From an uncultured SAR86 cluster bacterium (GTDB taxonomy: Bacteria; Pseudomonadota; Gammaproteobacteria; Magnimaribacterales; Magnimaribacteraceae), in NCBI GenBank assembly GCA_902517565.1, contig CABYCU010000004.1, forward strand, positions 27,514-91,513: a stretch of 64,000 nucleotides of DNA, read 5' to 3'. A program made the translations under genes and the position numbers. The first letter of the stretch is position 1; every line of letters begins with the position of its first letter. This document shows positions 35,636 through 47,178 of the stretch, piece by piece. The notes beneath the pieces are model-generated. The model was given only the letters and a program-made list of their open reading frames with translations, did no database searches and had not been told where the DNA came from.

Positions 35636-36722
35636 AAAGAAAACTAGAAAAATCTATATTGGAGATGTTCCGGTAGGGGGAGATTCTCCCATAACAGTCC
35701 AGAGTATGACCAATACTAAGACAAATGATGTTTCTTCAACCCTAAAGCAAATCATGGAACTCTCCGAAGCAGGAGCAGACATAGTCAGAGTTTCTGTACC
35801 TGATCAAGGCGCTGCTGATGCTTTTAAGTTAATAAAGAAAAAATCGCCTGTACCTCTTGTAGCTGATATACATTTTGATTACACGATGGCTCTTGAAGCC
35901 ATAAAAGGTGGGGCTGACTGTATAAGAATCAATCCAGGAAACATTGGAAAAGAAGAAAAAATAAAAGAAGTTATTACTGCAGCAAAGGATACTGGTACTC
36001 CAATAAGAGTTGGAATAAATGCTGGTTCTCTAGAGAGAAAATTACAAATAAAGTATGGAGAACCTAATGCAGATGCTTTAGTCGAATCAGCCTTAAGTCA
36101 TATAAATATATTAAAAAGATTAAATTTTGAAGACTTTAAATTAAGCATGAAAGCCTCAGATGTTCAGATGACTGTAGAAAGCTATAGAAAAATCTCAAAG
36201 TTAATTGATCAACCACTTCATCTAGGAATTACGGAAGCCGGTGGTTTTAGGTCTGGAACAGTTAAATCTGCAATGGGCTTAGGCTCTCTGTTAATGGATG
36301 GTATTGGTGATACTCTAAGGATATCACTTGCTTCAGATCCAGTAGACGAGATAAAAGTAGGATGGGATATCCTTAGAGGATTAAAGATAAGATCAAGAGG
36401 CATAAATTTTATAGCTTGCCCCAGTTGCTCTCGAATGAACTTCGATGTGATCGGAACCATGAATAAACTAGAGTCGAGGTTAGAAGATATTAAAGAAAAT
36501 ATCGATGTCGCTGTAATAGGCTGTTATGTCAATGGTCCAGGGGAATCAAAACATACTGATATAGGAGTCACGGGAGGATCTCCCAAGAATCTTATTTATG
36601 TTGATGGAAAGCCTGATCATAAGATCGAGAGTGGAGACTTGGCAGATCATCTAGAAAAAATGATTCGACAGAAAGTGAAAGAAAAGACCGAAGACGAAGA
36701 AAACCTAATTTTAAAAAGCTGA
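35610..36722 (+). CDS. ispG: 4-hydroxy-3-methylbut-2-en-1-yl diphosphate synthase
   Basis: [66 protein letters not shown] start. Confidence 0.97.
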   Translation: MNSEQQIIRKKTRKIYIGDVPVGGDSPITVQSMTNTKTNDVSSTLKQIMELSEAGADIVRVSVPDQGAADAFKLIKKKSPVPLVADIHFDYTMALEAIKGGADCIRINPGNIGKEEKIKEVITAAKDTGTPIRVGINAGSLERKLQIKYGEPNADALVESALSHINILKRLNFEDFKLSMKASDVQMTVESYRKISKLIDQPLHLGITEAGGFRSGTVKSAMGLGSLLMDGIGDTLRISLASDPVDEIKVGWDILRGLKIRSRGINFIACPSCSRMNFDVIGTMNKLESRLEDIKENIDVAVIGCYVNGPGESKHTDIGVTGGSPKNLIYVDGKPDHKIESGDLADHLEKMIRQKVKEKTEDEENLILKS

Positions 36723-37984
36723 TGTCTAAGATACAAACCCTTAGAGGTATGAATGACCTCAACCCTCAAGAGGCTAAGGAATGGTCTTATGTAGAAGGTA
36801 TTATCAAGTCCATGGTTGAGTCTTATGGATACGAAGAGATTAGATTTCCGATAGTAGAAAAAACTGAACTCTATACAAGATCAAATGAGATTGCTGATAT
36901 TGTCATTAAAGAAATGTATACCTTTGAAGATAAAGGCGGAGAAAGTATTTCATTACGACCTGAAGGAACTGCCGGTTGTGTTAGGGCAGCTATTGATAAT
37001 GATCTGTTGAGAACAGATAAACCCAGGCTATGGTATTCAGGGCCAATGTTTCGCTACGAGCGCCCTCAAAAAGGAAGAACACGACAATTCCATCAATTTA
37101 GTGCCGAAGTCTTTGGACATGATTCTCCTGAAATAGATGCAGAATTGATTATTATGTCTAATAATTTATGGAGAAATCTGAGTATTGAAAAGGATATATT
37201 CTTAGAGATAAATAATTTAGGAAGTACCCAATCAAGACATTTATATTCAGCCTCGTTGGTAGATTTTCTTACAAAACAAAAAAAAGATTTTGATGAAGAT
37301 ACCCAAAGAAAACTAAAAGATAATCCATTAAGGATCTTAGATTCTAAATCCTCAGCGATTCAAGAGATCTTAAAAGACGCTCCTTCACTAGATGATTATA
37401 TTGATGATGATTCTAAGCAATATCACAAGAAACTTTTGAGTATTCTTGAATCAGCTGGTGTTGAGTATATAGAAAATAATAAACTTGTAAGAGGTTTGGA
37501 CTATTACAATCAGACAGTATTTGAATGGAAAACAAAGTTATTAGGCTCACAGGATACTGTTGCTGGTGGTGGACGTTACGATGGTTTAGTAGCTGAACTT
37601 GGAGGTAAAGAATGCCCTGCAGTAGGATTTTCCATAGGCTTAGAAAGATTAATTCTCTTACTTACGCAACAAGATAAGATTACTTTAAATAGTGACCTAG
37701 ATATTTATTTTATTTGCCAGTCGGAAAGAGCCACACAAGAAGCTATAATAATTAGAGAAAATCTCAAGGTAGATCATCCTTCTTTGAGTATAAAGATAAA
37801 TCTGGGTCTTGAAAGCTTAAGTTCTCAATTTAAAAAAGCTGATAAGTCAGGGGCCTCAATGGCCATTATTCTTGGAGAAGAGGAGCTAGAAAGAAATATG
37901 TTGTCTTTAAAGAATTTAAGAACTAAATCAGAGCAGGAACTCCTTACTTTCAAAGAATTAACACGCAAACTAAAAGAACTTTAA
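36722..37984 (+). CDS. hisS: Histidyl-tRNA synthetase
   Basis: LRGMNDLNPQEAKEWSYVE, LRPEGTAGCVRAAI, VRGLDYYNQTVFEWKT. Confidence 0.97.
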   Translation: MSKIQTLRGMNDLNPQEAKEWSYVEGIIKSMVESYGYEEIRFPIVEKTELYTRSNEIADIVIKEMYTFEDKGGESISLRPEGTAGCVRAAIDNDLLRTDKPRLWYSGPMFRYERPQKGRTRQFHQFSAEVFGHDSPEIDAELIIMSNNLWRNLSIEKDIFLEINNLGSTQSRHLYSASLVDFLTKQKKDFDEDTQRKLKDNPLRILDSKSSAIQEILKDAPSLDDYIDDDSKQYHKKLLSILESAGVEYIENNKLVRGLDYYNQTVFEWKTKLLGSQDTVAGGGRYDGLVAELGGKECPAVGFSIGLERLILLLTQQDKITLNSDLDIYFICQSERATQEAIIIRENLKVDHPSLSIKINLGLESLSSQFKKADKSGASMAIILGEEELERNMLSLKNLRTKSEQELLTFKELTRKLKEL

Positions 37985-37995
37985 AATAAAGAAAT

Positions 37996-38634
37996 ATGGC
38001 AAACTTTTTTTCAGCTTCACAAGAAGAACAACAAGAAATCCTTTTGAATTTTTGGCAGACTTATAAATATTTGCTAGTAGTTGGACTGATGCTTGTAGTT
38101 CTAGTTATAGTAGGCAGAGATTACTACCAAAGCGCATCTTTAGAAAAGAATTTAGATTCTGCCACCCAATATCAGGCTTATATAGAAGCTGAAATCGATC
38201 AATCTGCCATTGGAGATGACATATTACAATCTTATCCGGCAACTATTTATTCTGATTTTGTTCTGCTGAACGAAGCTAAGAAGAACTATCTTCAAGGCCA
38301 ATCCAATATAGCAATTGATCTTTTAAAATCTGTTATTGAAAATAAGCAGTTAGATTCAAATGAATTTGATCCGATACTTGCTACTGCCCAAACAAGACTG
38401 GCTAAAATTTATCTTGAACAAAAAAATTATGATGAAGTTTTAAATATATTTGAATCAAATGGAGACATGACTTCATCAATGCATGAATTGAATGGTGATG
38501 CTCATAACGGTTTAAATCAGTTTAATATGGCCAGGACAAGTTTCATGCTTGCACTCCAAAGCAGCACTAATCAAACTGCACGTGCTCTAATCAATATGAA
38601 GATTTCAGATCTAGAAAGCGAAGAAGTTGAATAG
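37996..38634 (+). CDS. yfgM: YfgM family TPR membrane protein
   Basis: Single N-terminal TM plus TPR-like region; between hisS and bamB. Confidence 0.85.
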   Translation: MANFFSASQEEQQEILLNFWQTYKYLLVVGLMLVVLVIVGRDYYQSASLEKNLDSATQYQAYIEAEIDQSAIGDDILQSYPATIYSDFVLLNEAKKNYLQGQSNIAIDLLKSVIENKQLDSNEFDPILATAQTRLAKIYLEQKNYDEVLNIFESNGDMTSSMHELNGDAHNGLNQFNMARTSFMLALQSSTNQTARALINMKISDLESEEVE

Positions 38635-39784
38635 TACAAAAATAATTATCCTATTTTTTACCCTGATATCCTTATCAGGTTGCTCCTCTTTAAGCTGGAT
38701 TAATTTTTGGCAAGATGAGGATGAAGTAGAAGGTCCGTCAGAACTTTATTCTGTTACAAATAATATACAGCTTGAGAAAGAGTGGTCTTATTCTGCTGGC
38801 AATGATCAAATATATGGGAGACTCTTACCAGATATATACGAAGGCAATCTTTTCTTCATCAATTCCATCGGTAACTTGTCTACTTTGGATTTAAACTCAG
38901 GAAATAGAATTTGGTACGAGGAAACTAATGATGTTGTTTCTTCAGGAGTTGATGTTAATTTTAAAACAGTAACATATAGTACTTTAGATGGTTTCTTAGT
39001 TGCTCTTGATCATAAGAGTGGAAAAGAGTTATGGAGAACACAGACCTCAAGTGAAGGCCTTTCTCCTCCAGCAAATTCGGGCAAACATATCATACTTCAG
39101 ACAGTAGACGGAAGGGTATCTGGTTATAATTTAAAGAGTGGTGAGCTTGAATGGTTTCATCAAACAGTGCTGCCAAGCTTAACACTAAGAGGAACCTCCA
39201 GTCCTTTTATAGATAAAGGATTTATCTTTACTGGGTTTGCCAACGGAAAAGTTGCAATGATTTATCCAGACTCTGGAGCCATAAGACTTGAGCTTCCAGT
39301 TACCATAAATGAAGGAAAATCAGAATTAGAAAGAATAGTGGATGTGGATGGAAAGCCTGTAATAACCAATGAATTATTAATAGCAGCATCCTATCAGGGT
39401 AATATTTCAGCGATCAATCTAAGAGATGGAAGACCAACTTGGCAGGAAAAATTATCAACGGTTAAGGATTTAGCTGTGAATGGCTCAAGAGTTATTGCAG
39501 TTAACGATAAAGGTATCTTGAAAGCATTTGGAATTGCAACCGGAGCAATAATATGGGAGCAAGAAGACCTTAAGTTAAGGAATCTAACTTCTCCTGCTTC
39601 AGTAAGAAATCTGGTGGCAGTTGGAGATTTTGAAGGTTACATTCATCTTCTTAATGCACAAAATGGTGATTTCGAGGGAAGAAAGAAAGTTTCTAGAAAT
39701 TCCATAGTAGAGATTATCCCTGACGGAAACAATCTCATTATTGTTGATTCAACTGGAAGAATCCAAAAATTTACAACCAACTAA
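38627..39784 (+). CDS. bamB: Outer membrane assembly lipoprotein BamB
   Basis: Lipobox ISLSGCSS, PQQ-like repeats (LYSVTNN..., ALDHKSGKELWRTQT, AFGIATGAIIWEQE); upstream of der; TTG start. Confidence 0.92.
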   Translation: MNSTKIIILFFTLISLSGCSSLSWINFWQDEDEVEGPSELYSVTNNIQLEKEWSYSAGNDQIYGRLLPDIYEGNLFFINSIGNLSTLDLNSGNRIWYEETNDVVSSGVDVNFKTVTYSTLDGFLVALDHKSGKELWRTQTSSEGLSPPANSGKHIILQTVDGRVSGYNLKSGELEWFHQTVLPSLTLRGTSSPFIDKGFIFTGFANGKVAMIYPDSGAIRLELPVTINEGKSELERIVDVDGKPVITNELLIAASYQGNISAINLRDGRPTWQEKLSTVKDLAVNGSRVIAVNDKGILKAFGIATGAIIWEQEDLKLRNLTSPASVRNLVAVGDFEGYIHLLNAQNGDFEGRKKVSRNSIVEIIPDGNNLIIVDSTGRIQKFTTN

Positions 39785-39809
39785 ATGATTTTGGAATCAG
39801 AGGAAAATC

Positions 39810-41189
39810 ATGTCTGTAGTAGCAATTGTTGGCCGTCCTAATGTAGGTAAGTCAACAATATTCAATATTCTTACTGCCTCTAAATCTGCAATAGTGGCAG
39901 ACTTTTCTGGGTTAACCAGAGATAGACAATACGGAAATCTTAAAAACTCCAATATCACTTTAATAGATACTGGCGGTATTAATGACAGTTCTGATGATAT
40001 ATCTCGAGCTATAAAGCAACAGACTGACCTTGCCATAGAAGAGGCTGATACTCTTCTTTTTGTTGTTGATGCTTTGGATGGATTAGTTTCTATGGATCAT
40101 GAGTTAGCTCAAAATCTCCGAAAATATGACAAGAAAACCATATTGCTTATAAACAAAGCAGATAACACTAAAATAGAGGAGTCATCTTCAGAATTTAACA
40201 GTTTTGGTTTTCAAGAAGTCATTTTCTTATCTGCTTCACATAATAAAGGTTTCGGTACTTTAAGAGAATGTTTGATGGATTTAGAAGATTCTGAAGCTTC
40301 AAGAGTAGAGGAAGTTGGAGATACTTCGTTAAAGATTTCCATAATTGGACGACCCAATGCCGGTAAATCAACTTTGATTAATGCTCTAATTGGAGAAGAT
40401 AGGTTAGTAGTTTCATCAGAATCTGGGACTACAAGAGATTCTATAGACGTCCCAATAGACACCGGTAAAAGAAAAGCTACTTTGATTGATACTGCTGGCA
40501 TGAGAAGGAAAAGATCTATTAAGGAAATAACAGAAAAATTTTCTGTATCAAAATCAGTTGAATCAATTAAAAGAGCTGATGTTGTGATACTACTGCTTGA
40601 CGCGTCTGAGAGCATTGTAGATCAGGACATACATCTTTTAGGCTTGACTCTAGCTATTGGTAGACCGGTTATTGTTGTTGCAAATAAGATGGACCTTTTA
40701 AAGAATCAAGATAAGGACAATTTGGAACATAAGATTAATCGTAAATTAAGGTTTGCCAGTTATTTATCATTACATTACATATCAGCCCAAGAAGGACGGG
40801 GGTTAAAGAAACTCCTCAATTTAGTTGAAAATATTTATCAAAACTCCCTTAAAGACCTCGATACATCAATTCTTAATAAAATTTTGAAAATAGCGCTTTC
40901 TAATCAACAACCTTCTATGTCTGGAAGGTTCAGACCAAAGCTTCGATATGTACACTCTGGAGGAAATAATCCTCCAAGGATAGTTATTCATGGAAATAAT
41001 CTCAAAGAGATACAGTCAAGTTATACGCGTTATCTAGAAAATTTCTTTAGGAATGAACTTAAGCTCGGTTCAACTCCTTTGGAGGTCATATACAAGGAAC
41101 AAAATAATCCCTTTAAGAATAAACCTAATCAACTAAATGAAAGGCAAATTAAAAAAAGAAAAAGATTGATTAAGAGACGAAAAAAATAA
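39810..41189 (+). CDS. der: GTPase Der (EngA)
   Basis: Two G1 motifs GRPNVGKSTIFN and GRPNAGKSTLIN; C-terminal KH-like domain. Confidence 0.97.
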   Translation: MSVVAIVGRPNVGKSTIFNILTASKSAIVADFSGLTRDRQYGNLKNSNITLIDTGGINDSSDDISRAIKQQTDLAIEEADTLLFVVDALDGLVSMDHELAQNLRKYDKKTILLINKADNTKIEESSSEFNSFGFQEVIFLSASHNKGFGTLRECLMDLEDSEASRVEEVGDTSLKISIIGRPNAGKSTLINALIGEDRLVVSSESGTTRDSIDVPIDTGKRKATLIDTAGMRRKRSIKEITEKFSVSKSVESIKRADVVILLLDASESIVDQDIHLLGLTLAIGRPVIVVANKMDLLKNQDKDNLEHKINRKLRFASYLSLHYISAQEGRGLKKLLNLVENIYQNSLKDLDTSILNKILKIALSNQQPSMSGRFRPKLRYVHSGGNNPPRIVIHGNNLKEIQSSYTRYLENFFRNELKLGSTPLEVIYKEQNNPFKNKPNQLNERQIKKRKRLIKRRKK

Positions 41190-41192
41190 AAC

Positions 41193-43322
41193 ATGATTAA
41201 GTTTATTTATACTTTTCTGTTACTCTACTTTTCCTTATTACACTTCAGTGAAAATCAAATAAAAGACTTGAAAAACTTAAAACCTTCACCAGAAAAAATT
41301 CCAGTAACCTTTGAGGCTCATGGGGTAAAAAGAGTTGATAATTATTACTGGATGAGGGACGACTCTCGAAAAGATAGAAAGATTTTAACTCATCTAAATT
41401 CAGAAAATGACTACCTAGAGGACTGGTTTCTTTCAGGTAAAGATATCCGGTCCAAGCTCTTTGATGAAATCACAAGTCGAATACCGAAAAAGGAGGATTC
41501 TGTTCCGGTTAGGTTAAAGAATTATGAATATTTTAGAAGATATAAACCTGGAAATGAGCACGCTATTTATATTAGAAGAAGAGATAAGAATTCTAGAGAA
41601 TTTGTTTTACTTGATGTTAATGAACTTGCAAAAGGTGAGGACTTCTATCAATTAGCAAACTGGAGTATTTCCCCGCAAGAGAATCTTTTGGCTTTTGCTG
41701 AAGATCTTAACGGACGCAGACAATACAAAATAAAATTTAAAGATCTTGATACTGATTCAACGTATGACTATTCCATTGAGAATACTTCAGGCGACATGGC
41801 CTGGTCTAAAGATGGAAGATTTTTGTTTTATGTTCTTCGAGATGAAGAAACTTTGTTACCTTATAAAGTAAAAAGGCATGAGATAGGTACTTCGTTTGAA
41901 AAAGATACTATTGTCTATGAAGAAAATGATTCAACCTTTCATTTATCGGTAGGCAACACAAGATCCATGGAGTTTATTGAACTTAACAGCTCTTCAACTA
42001 CTAGTTCTGAGGTGAGACTAATTTATTCAGATGATCCGAAGATGGAGCCTTTAATCTTTCTAGAACGTGAAGACGATCATCTTTATTCAGTAGACCATGA
42101 TCCTGCGAGCAATAGATTTATTGTGGAGTCCAATTGGAATGCTATCAATTTCAGGCTTCTAGAAGCTAATTTAGAAAATTCAAATAATAAGAAGCTGTGG
42201 AAAGAATTGATTCCTCATAGAAAGGATGTGCTTCTGCAGTCAGTTATTCCATTTCCTCAACATCTTGTAATAATGGAAAGAGAGAACGGATTAAAAAATC
42301 TTAAAATTTTAGATAAGAAATCTCAATCTATAAAAAATATTAACTTTAATGATCCTACCTATACGGCATATCTAGCTGCTAATCCAGAATATGATACCGA
42401 CAGGTTTTATTTTGGATATTCCAGCATGAGGACCCCGGATAGTTTATTCTCTGTGGGGCTGTCCAGTGGTCGCAAGAGGCTTTTAAAGGAAGCTGAAGTC
42501 AAAGGACAATTTTCAAGTAGTGATTACAAAGTAGATCGTAAGTTTATTGAGGCTAGAGACGGAACTTTAGTGCCAGTGTCGCTGGTATATAAAAGAACTA
42601 AATTTAAGAAGAATAAAAATCCTTTGTTTGTGTATGGTTATGGTTCATATGGACTTTCTGTAGATGCTGGTTTTAGTTCCACTAGATTATCTCTTCTAGA
42701 TAGAGGTTTTGTTTTCGCGATAGCGCACATAAGAGGTGGTCAAGAAATGGGCCGACCTTGGTATGAAGACGGAAAAATATTTAACAAGTTAAATACCTTT
42801 TATGATTTCATTGATGTCACAAAAGGCTTACTTGATGAAGGTTTTGGTGATCCCGGGAGAGTTTACGCCGGAGGAGGTAGTGCCGGGGGATTGCTAATGG
42901 GTGCAATAGTGAACATGGAACCAAAACTCTATAAAGGAATTATTTCGAATGTTCCTTTTGTTGACGTAATTACGACTATGTCAGATCCAAGCATTCCTCT
43001 GACTACTGGAGAGTATAGCGAATGGGGCAATCCAGAGAATAAAGATGAATTTGAATATATTATGCAATATTCACCTTATGACAATATAGATGAGCATGAA
43101 TATCCTAGTATTTTAGTAACAGCAGGATTGTGGGATTCACAGGTTCAATATTACGAACCTGCCAAATATGTTGCTAAGTTAAGAGATTTTAATCAAAGCG
43201 ATAAACCAATTTTATTTAAAGTAAACATGAGCGCTGGTCATAGCGGTGTAAGTGGAAGATTCGAGAGTTTAAGGGAAGTCGCAATGGAATATGCTTTTTT
43301 GTTAAGGATAGATTCTGAATAA
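41193..43322 (+). CDS. Prolyl oligopeptidase family / oligopeptidase B-like peptidase, likely exported
   Basis: YYWMRDDSRKD, IAHIRGGQEMGRPWYEDGK, GGSAGGLLMGAIVNMEPKLYKGIISNVPFVD; N-terminal hydrophobic segment. Confidence 0.93.
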   Translation: MIKFIYTFLLLYFSLLHFSENQIKDLKNLKPSPEKIPVTFEAHGVKRVDNYYWMRDDSRKDRKILTHLNSENDYLEDWFLSGKDIRSKLFDEITSRIPKKEDSVPVRLKNYEYFRRYKPGNEHAIYIRRRDKNSREFVLLDVNELAKGEDFYQLANWSISPQENLLAFAEDLNGRRQYKIKFKDLDTDSTYDYSIENTSGDMAWSKDGRFLFYVLRDEETLLPYKVKRHEIGTSFEKDTIVYEENDSTFHLSVGNTRSMEFIELNSSSTTSSEVRLIYSDDPKMEPLIFLEREDDHLYSVDHDPASNRFIVESNWNAINFRLLEANLENSNNKKLWKELIPHRKDVLLQSVIPFPQHLVIMERENGLKNLKILDKKSQSIKNINFNDPTYTAYLAANPEYDTDRFYFGYSSMRTPDSLFSVGLSSGRKRLLKEAEVKGQFSSSDYKVDRKFIEARDGTLVPVSLVYKRTKFKKNKNPLFVYGYGSYGLSVDAGFSSTRLSLLDRGFVFAIAHIRGGQEMGRPWYEDGKIFNKLNTFYDFIDVTKGLLDEGFGDPGRVYAGGGSAGGLLMGAIVNMEPKLYKGIISNVPFVDVITTMSDPSIPLTTGEYSEWGNPENKDEFEYIMQYSPYDNIDEHEYPSILVTAGLWDSQVQYYEPAKYVAKLRDFNQSDKPILFKVNMSAGHSGVSGRFESLREVAMEYAFLLRIDSE

Positions 43323-44557
43323 TGGAAACTAATAGTAAAGAAGCTGTTAATAGCAATCAAAAGATTTTATCGAGTTTAATGTTGGTAATATTATTTGTTA
43401 GTATGGGCCAATCTGTTTACTGGCAAACAATGCCAATTATTGGCAGAGAATTTAACTTTACTGAAATCGAGATTAATACTTTAGTTTCTATTTCAGCTGC
43501 AATGTTTATTGTGTTTACTCCTTTCTGGGGAAAACTGAGTGACAGAATAGGCAGAAAGAAAGTACTTTTAATAGGTCTATCTGGATATGTCTTATCAAAT
43601 ATAGTCTTTCTTTATTCAGCTTCTTTAGGACTAATAGGAACTTTTACTGGATTTTCGCTATTGATGATTTTACTGATATCGCGTGTTATCAATTCAGCTA
43701 TTGGAGCTGCTTCTAGGCCTGCTTCAGGTGCTTACGTCGCCGATGTAACTTCTGAAGAAGACAGATCTTCAGGAATGGGTAAGTTTGGGGCGGCTAACAA
43801 CATTGGAACAATACTTGGTCCAGTACTAGTAGGGTCATTAGTCGGATTAAATATTTTTAATATCCAAATACAAGAGTTTGGATTGCTAACCCCGCTTATT
43901 GTTATGTCGATGATCATGGCATTGGCGGCTATTTTTGTTTATGTCTATCTTCCCAATAATAAAATAGCTTCTAGTGAAGAAGTAAAAGAAACAAAAATAG
44001 TATTAGATTTCAATCTAAAACTACTCATATCAATCGGCGTCATTATCTTTACTGCATTCGCGATAGTGCAGTCAGTCACCGCTTTTTATATTCAAGACAG
44101 GTTTGGATATAACCTTGATCAAACAGCTAAAACAACTGCTCTTTTGTTGGGTACTATGGCTTTTATGTCTATAGTTTCTCAGCTAACTATAGTCCAGAAA
44201 TATAAAGGTGGACCATTAAACTTAATTAAATTTTCCATTCCTCTCTTTGTCTTAAGTAGTCTTCTTATTATTTTTTCCCCTAATTTCTTATTTATTTACT
44301 CTGGTATGGCCGCAATGGGACTAGCTATGGGACTGGCTTCGCCAGGGTATACTGCAGCTGCGTCTTTAAATGCAGATAAAGATAATCAAGGAGCTGCAGT
44401 AGGTCTAGCGATGGTAGCCCCGGGTATTGGTTTTGCATTAGGGCCCTTCTTGAGCGGTCTACTTTATAGCTCATCTATGAATATGCCCTTTATTTTTATT
44501 CTTCCTCTTTTCTTAATATTAATTCTGCTAATCAGAAAATTAGAGAAGAGTTATTAA
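43322..44557 (+). CDS. MFS transporter (TetA-like)
   Basis: GKLSDRIGRKKVLLIGL motif A and about 12 hydrophobic segments. Confidence 0.88.
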   Translation: METNSKEAVNSNQKILSSLMLVILFVSMGQSVYWQTMPIIGREFNFTEIEINTLVSISAAMFIVFTPFWGKLSDRIGRKKVLLIGLSGYVLSNIVFLYSASLGLIGTFTGFSLLMILLISRVINSAIGAASRPASGAYVADVTSEEDRSSGMGKFGAANNIGTILGPVLVGSLVGLNIFNIQIQEFGLLTPLIVMSMIMALAAIFVYVYLPNNKIASSEEVKETKIVLDFNLKLLISIGVIIFTAFAIVQSVTAFYIQDRFGYNLDQTAKTTALLLGTMAFMSIVSQLTIVQKYKGGPLNLIKFSIPLFVLSSLLIIFSPNFLFIYSGMAAMGLAMGLASPGYTAAASLNADKDNQGAAVGLAMVAPGIGFALGPFLSGLLYSSSMNMPFIFILPLFLILILLIRKLEKSY

Positions 44558-44639
44558 ACAAAAGTGGTATTTGAGCTATCAAATAACTATAATGGCCATG
44601 CTTTTATACGCCCAAAAAGCAAATTCTTGATTTAAATAA

Positions 44640-45026
44640 GTGATTGAAAAAGACAACCGACCAGTAAACTTAAATTTACTAACAATTAGCCTTCCTATTA
44701 TAGGAGTTTCTTCTATTCTTCATAGAATATCTGGGCTAGCTGTTTTCTTTAGCTTTCCCCTGGTGGTTTGGTTGTTCAGTATTTCACTGAAGTCTGAGGA
44801 GAGTTTTGTGGTACTTACCAATCTATATGAAAATTCCTTGTTCTTAAAAATTATTACCTATCTAATTTTAGTTGGCTTTAGCTATCATTTACTGGCAGGT
44901 TCAAAGAAGTTATTAAGTGATGCCTTTGGTATAGGTGAAACTTTAGAGTCTGGACGATTCCTTTCTTGGTTAGTGTTTGGTTTGACTTTTATTATAGCTA
45001 TTTTCTTTTTAATCCAGGTATTTTGA
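44640..45026 (+). CDS. sdhC: Succinate dehydrogenase cytochrome b subunit
   Basis: RPVNLNLLTISLPIIGVSSILHRISGLAVFF and SYHLLAGSKKLLSD; GTG start. Confidence 0.92.
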   Translation: MIEKDNRPVNLNLLTISLPIIGVSSILHRISGLAVFFSFPLVVWLFSISLKSEESFVVLTNLYENSLFLKIITYLILVGFSYHLLAGSKKLLSDAFGIGETLESGRFLSWLVFGLTFIIAIFFLIQVF

Positions 45027-45028
45027 TA

Positions 45029-45379
45029 ATGTTTTCAAGGCTTGGACATGGATCCAAAGAATTTCTGATAATAAGGGCGTGTGCTCTCTTAATGCTTTTT
45101 TATACTCTTTATCTGGGAGGTTTTGTAGTTGTTACAGATGAACTGAATTTTACTCTATGGTCTACATTTTTTGACAATGCCCTTAATAAAATACTTACTT
45201 CAGTATTCTTTCTGGCATTTGCAGTTCATACTTGGCTTGGTACTTGGGCAGTATCTAGCGATTACCTTACACCAAGAATATTTGGTAATTTAGGAAGAAT
45301 TTTAAACGTTAGTTTTAGGGGCATTGTTGCTGCGATCATAGTCTTAATCTTAACTTGGGCAATAATAATTATCTGGTAA
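45029..45379 (+). CDS. sdhD: Succinate dehydrogenase membrane anchor subunit
   Basis: Three TM segments, between sdhC and sdhA; start set at MFSRLGHG (45029). Confidence 0.85.
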   Translation: MFSRLGHGSKEFLIIRACALLMLFYTLYLGGFVVVTDELNFTLWSTFFDNALNKILTSVFFLAFAVHTWLGTWAVSSDYLTPRIFGNLGRILNVSFRGIVAAIIVLILTWAIIIIW

Positions 45380-45384
45380 AAAAT

Positions 45385-47178
45385 ATGTTAGTAAATGAAA
45401 TAATAAATGCTAAAGATCTCCCGGTCATGGAATTTGACGGAATTATAGTAGGCGGTGGTGGTGCAGGCATGAGAGCCTCTCTTCAGCTTGCCGAATCAGG
45501 TCTTAATACAGCGGTCATATCAAAGGTTTTTCCTACTCGTTCTCATACTGTATCTGCCCAAGGTGGAATAACATGTGCGATTCAAAGCGACGATCCTGAT
45601 GACGATTGGAGATGGCACATGTTCGATACCGTGAAGGGATCTGATTATATAGGCGATCAAGAGGCGATTGAGTATATGTGCAGTGAAGGACCTAAAGCTG
45701 TTTTTGAGCTTGAGCATATGGGCCTGCCTTTTTCAAGAACAGAAGAAGGAAGGATTTATCAAAGACCCTTTGGAGGGCAATCCAAGGATTACGGAAAAGG
45801 AGGGCAGGCAACTAGAACCTGTGCTGCAGCAGATAGAACTGGTCATAGTCTTCTTCATACTTTATATCAAGCCAACTTGAAGGCAGGTACAAACTTCTTG
45901 AATGAGTGGTTTGCAGTAGATTTAGTACTCAACACAGATAAGGCTGTTGTGGGTGTAATAGCTTTTAAGATAGAAACAGGTGAAATTTACTATATCAAAT
46001 CAAAAGCAACAGTATTGGCTACTGGTGGTGCCGGTAGAATATACTCTTCGACTACTAATGCACTAATCAATTCTGGTGATGGAATAGGCATGGCTCTAAG
46101 AGCTGGAATGCCTGTTCAGGACATAGAGATGTGGCAATTTCACCCAACTGGAATACATGGAGCAGGTACCCTAGTTACAGAAGGATGTAGAGGAGAAGGC
46201 GGCTACCTTTTAAATAAAGATGGTGAGAGGTTCATGGAAAGGTATGCTCCGAATGCTAAAGATTTAGCTAGCAGAGATGTTGTTGCTAGATCGATGGCAC
46301 TAGAAATTCTAGAAGGCCGAGGATGTGGACCAAATGCAGATCATATTTTCTTAAGATTAGATCACTTAGGTCCTGAAGTGGTTCATAAACGACTTCCTGG
46401 AATTACAGAATTATCTAAGACATTTGCAGGTGTAGACCCTGCTGTAACTCCAATACCGGTTGTTCCGACTTGTCACTATATGATGGGCGGAATACCTACA
46501 AATATTAATGGGCAGGTGATTTCTGTTGCTAATGGCGAAGATACAATAATTGATGGTCTATACGCAGCTGGAGAGGTTGCATGTGTTTCAGTCCACGGTG
46601 GCAATAGACTTGGTGGAAATTCACTCTTAGACCTAGTTGTATTTGGAAGAGCGGCTGGTCTTTATATTGAAGAGGCAATGAAACAGGGTGTTGATCTTAA
46701 GGATGCCTCTCATGATGATATAGATAAAGCATTAGAGAGACTCAATAAATTAAATGCTTCTACAGAAGGAGATCAAGTGTCGGTACTAAAAGAAAAAATG
46801 CAGCAAAATATGCAAAATAATTTTGGTGTATTTAGAAGAGGCGATTTGATGGAAAAAGGTATAGGAGAACTAGCAAAGACTAGAGAAGAGGTTGATGCTA
46901 TTTTCTTACAGGATAAATCAGCTACATTCAATACCGCAAGGATTGAAGCTTTAGAAATGCAGAATCTATTTGAAGTGGCCGAGGCCACTGCTATAACTGC
47001 CAACGAAAGAAAAGAAAGTCGTGGTGCTCATGCAAGAGATGACTTTACAGAGCGCGACGATGATAATTGGTTAAAACACTCAATTTATTTTGCTGAAACA
47101 AAAGAAGTCAGTAAAAGAGATGTTAATTACAGACCTAAAACAGTCCAGGCATTTCAACCCATGGTAAGGAGTTATTAA
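45385..47178 (+). CDS. sdhA: Succinate dehydrogenase flavoprotein subunit
   Basis: [66 protein letters not shown]. Confidence 0.98.
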   Translation: MLVNEIINAKDLPVMEFDGIIVGGGGAGMRASLQLAESGLNTAVISKVFPTRSHTVSAQGGITCAIQSDDPDDDWRWHMFDTVKGSDYIGDQEAIEYMCSEGPKAVFELEHMGLPFSRTEEGRIYQRPFGGQSKDYGKGGQATRTCAAADRTGHSLLHTLYQANLKAGTNFLNEWFAVDLVLNTDKAVVGVIAFKIETGEIYYIKSKATVLATGGAGRIYSSTTNALINSGDGIGMALRAGMPVQDIEMWQFHPTGIHGAGTLVTEGCRGEGGYLLNKDGERFMERYAPNAKDLASRDVVARSMALEILEGRGCGPNADHIFLRLDHLGPEVVHKRLPGITELSKTFAGVDPAVTPIPVVPTCHYMMGGIPTNINGQVISVANGEDTIIDGLYAAGEVACVSVHGGNRLGGNSLLDLVVFGRAAGLYIEEAMKQGVDLKDASHDDIDKALERLNKLNASTEGDQVSVLKEKMQQNMQNNFGVFRRGDLMEKGIGELAKTREEVDAIFLQDKSATFNTARIEALEMQNLFEVAEATAITANERKESRGAHARDDFTERDDDNWLKHSIYFAETKEVSKRDVNYRPKTVQAFQPMVRSY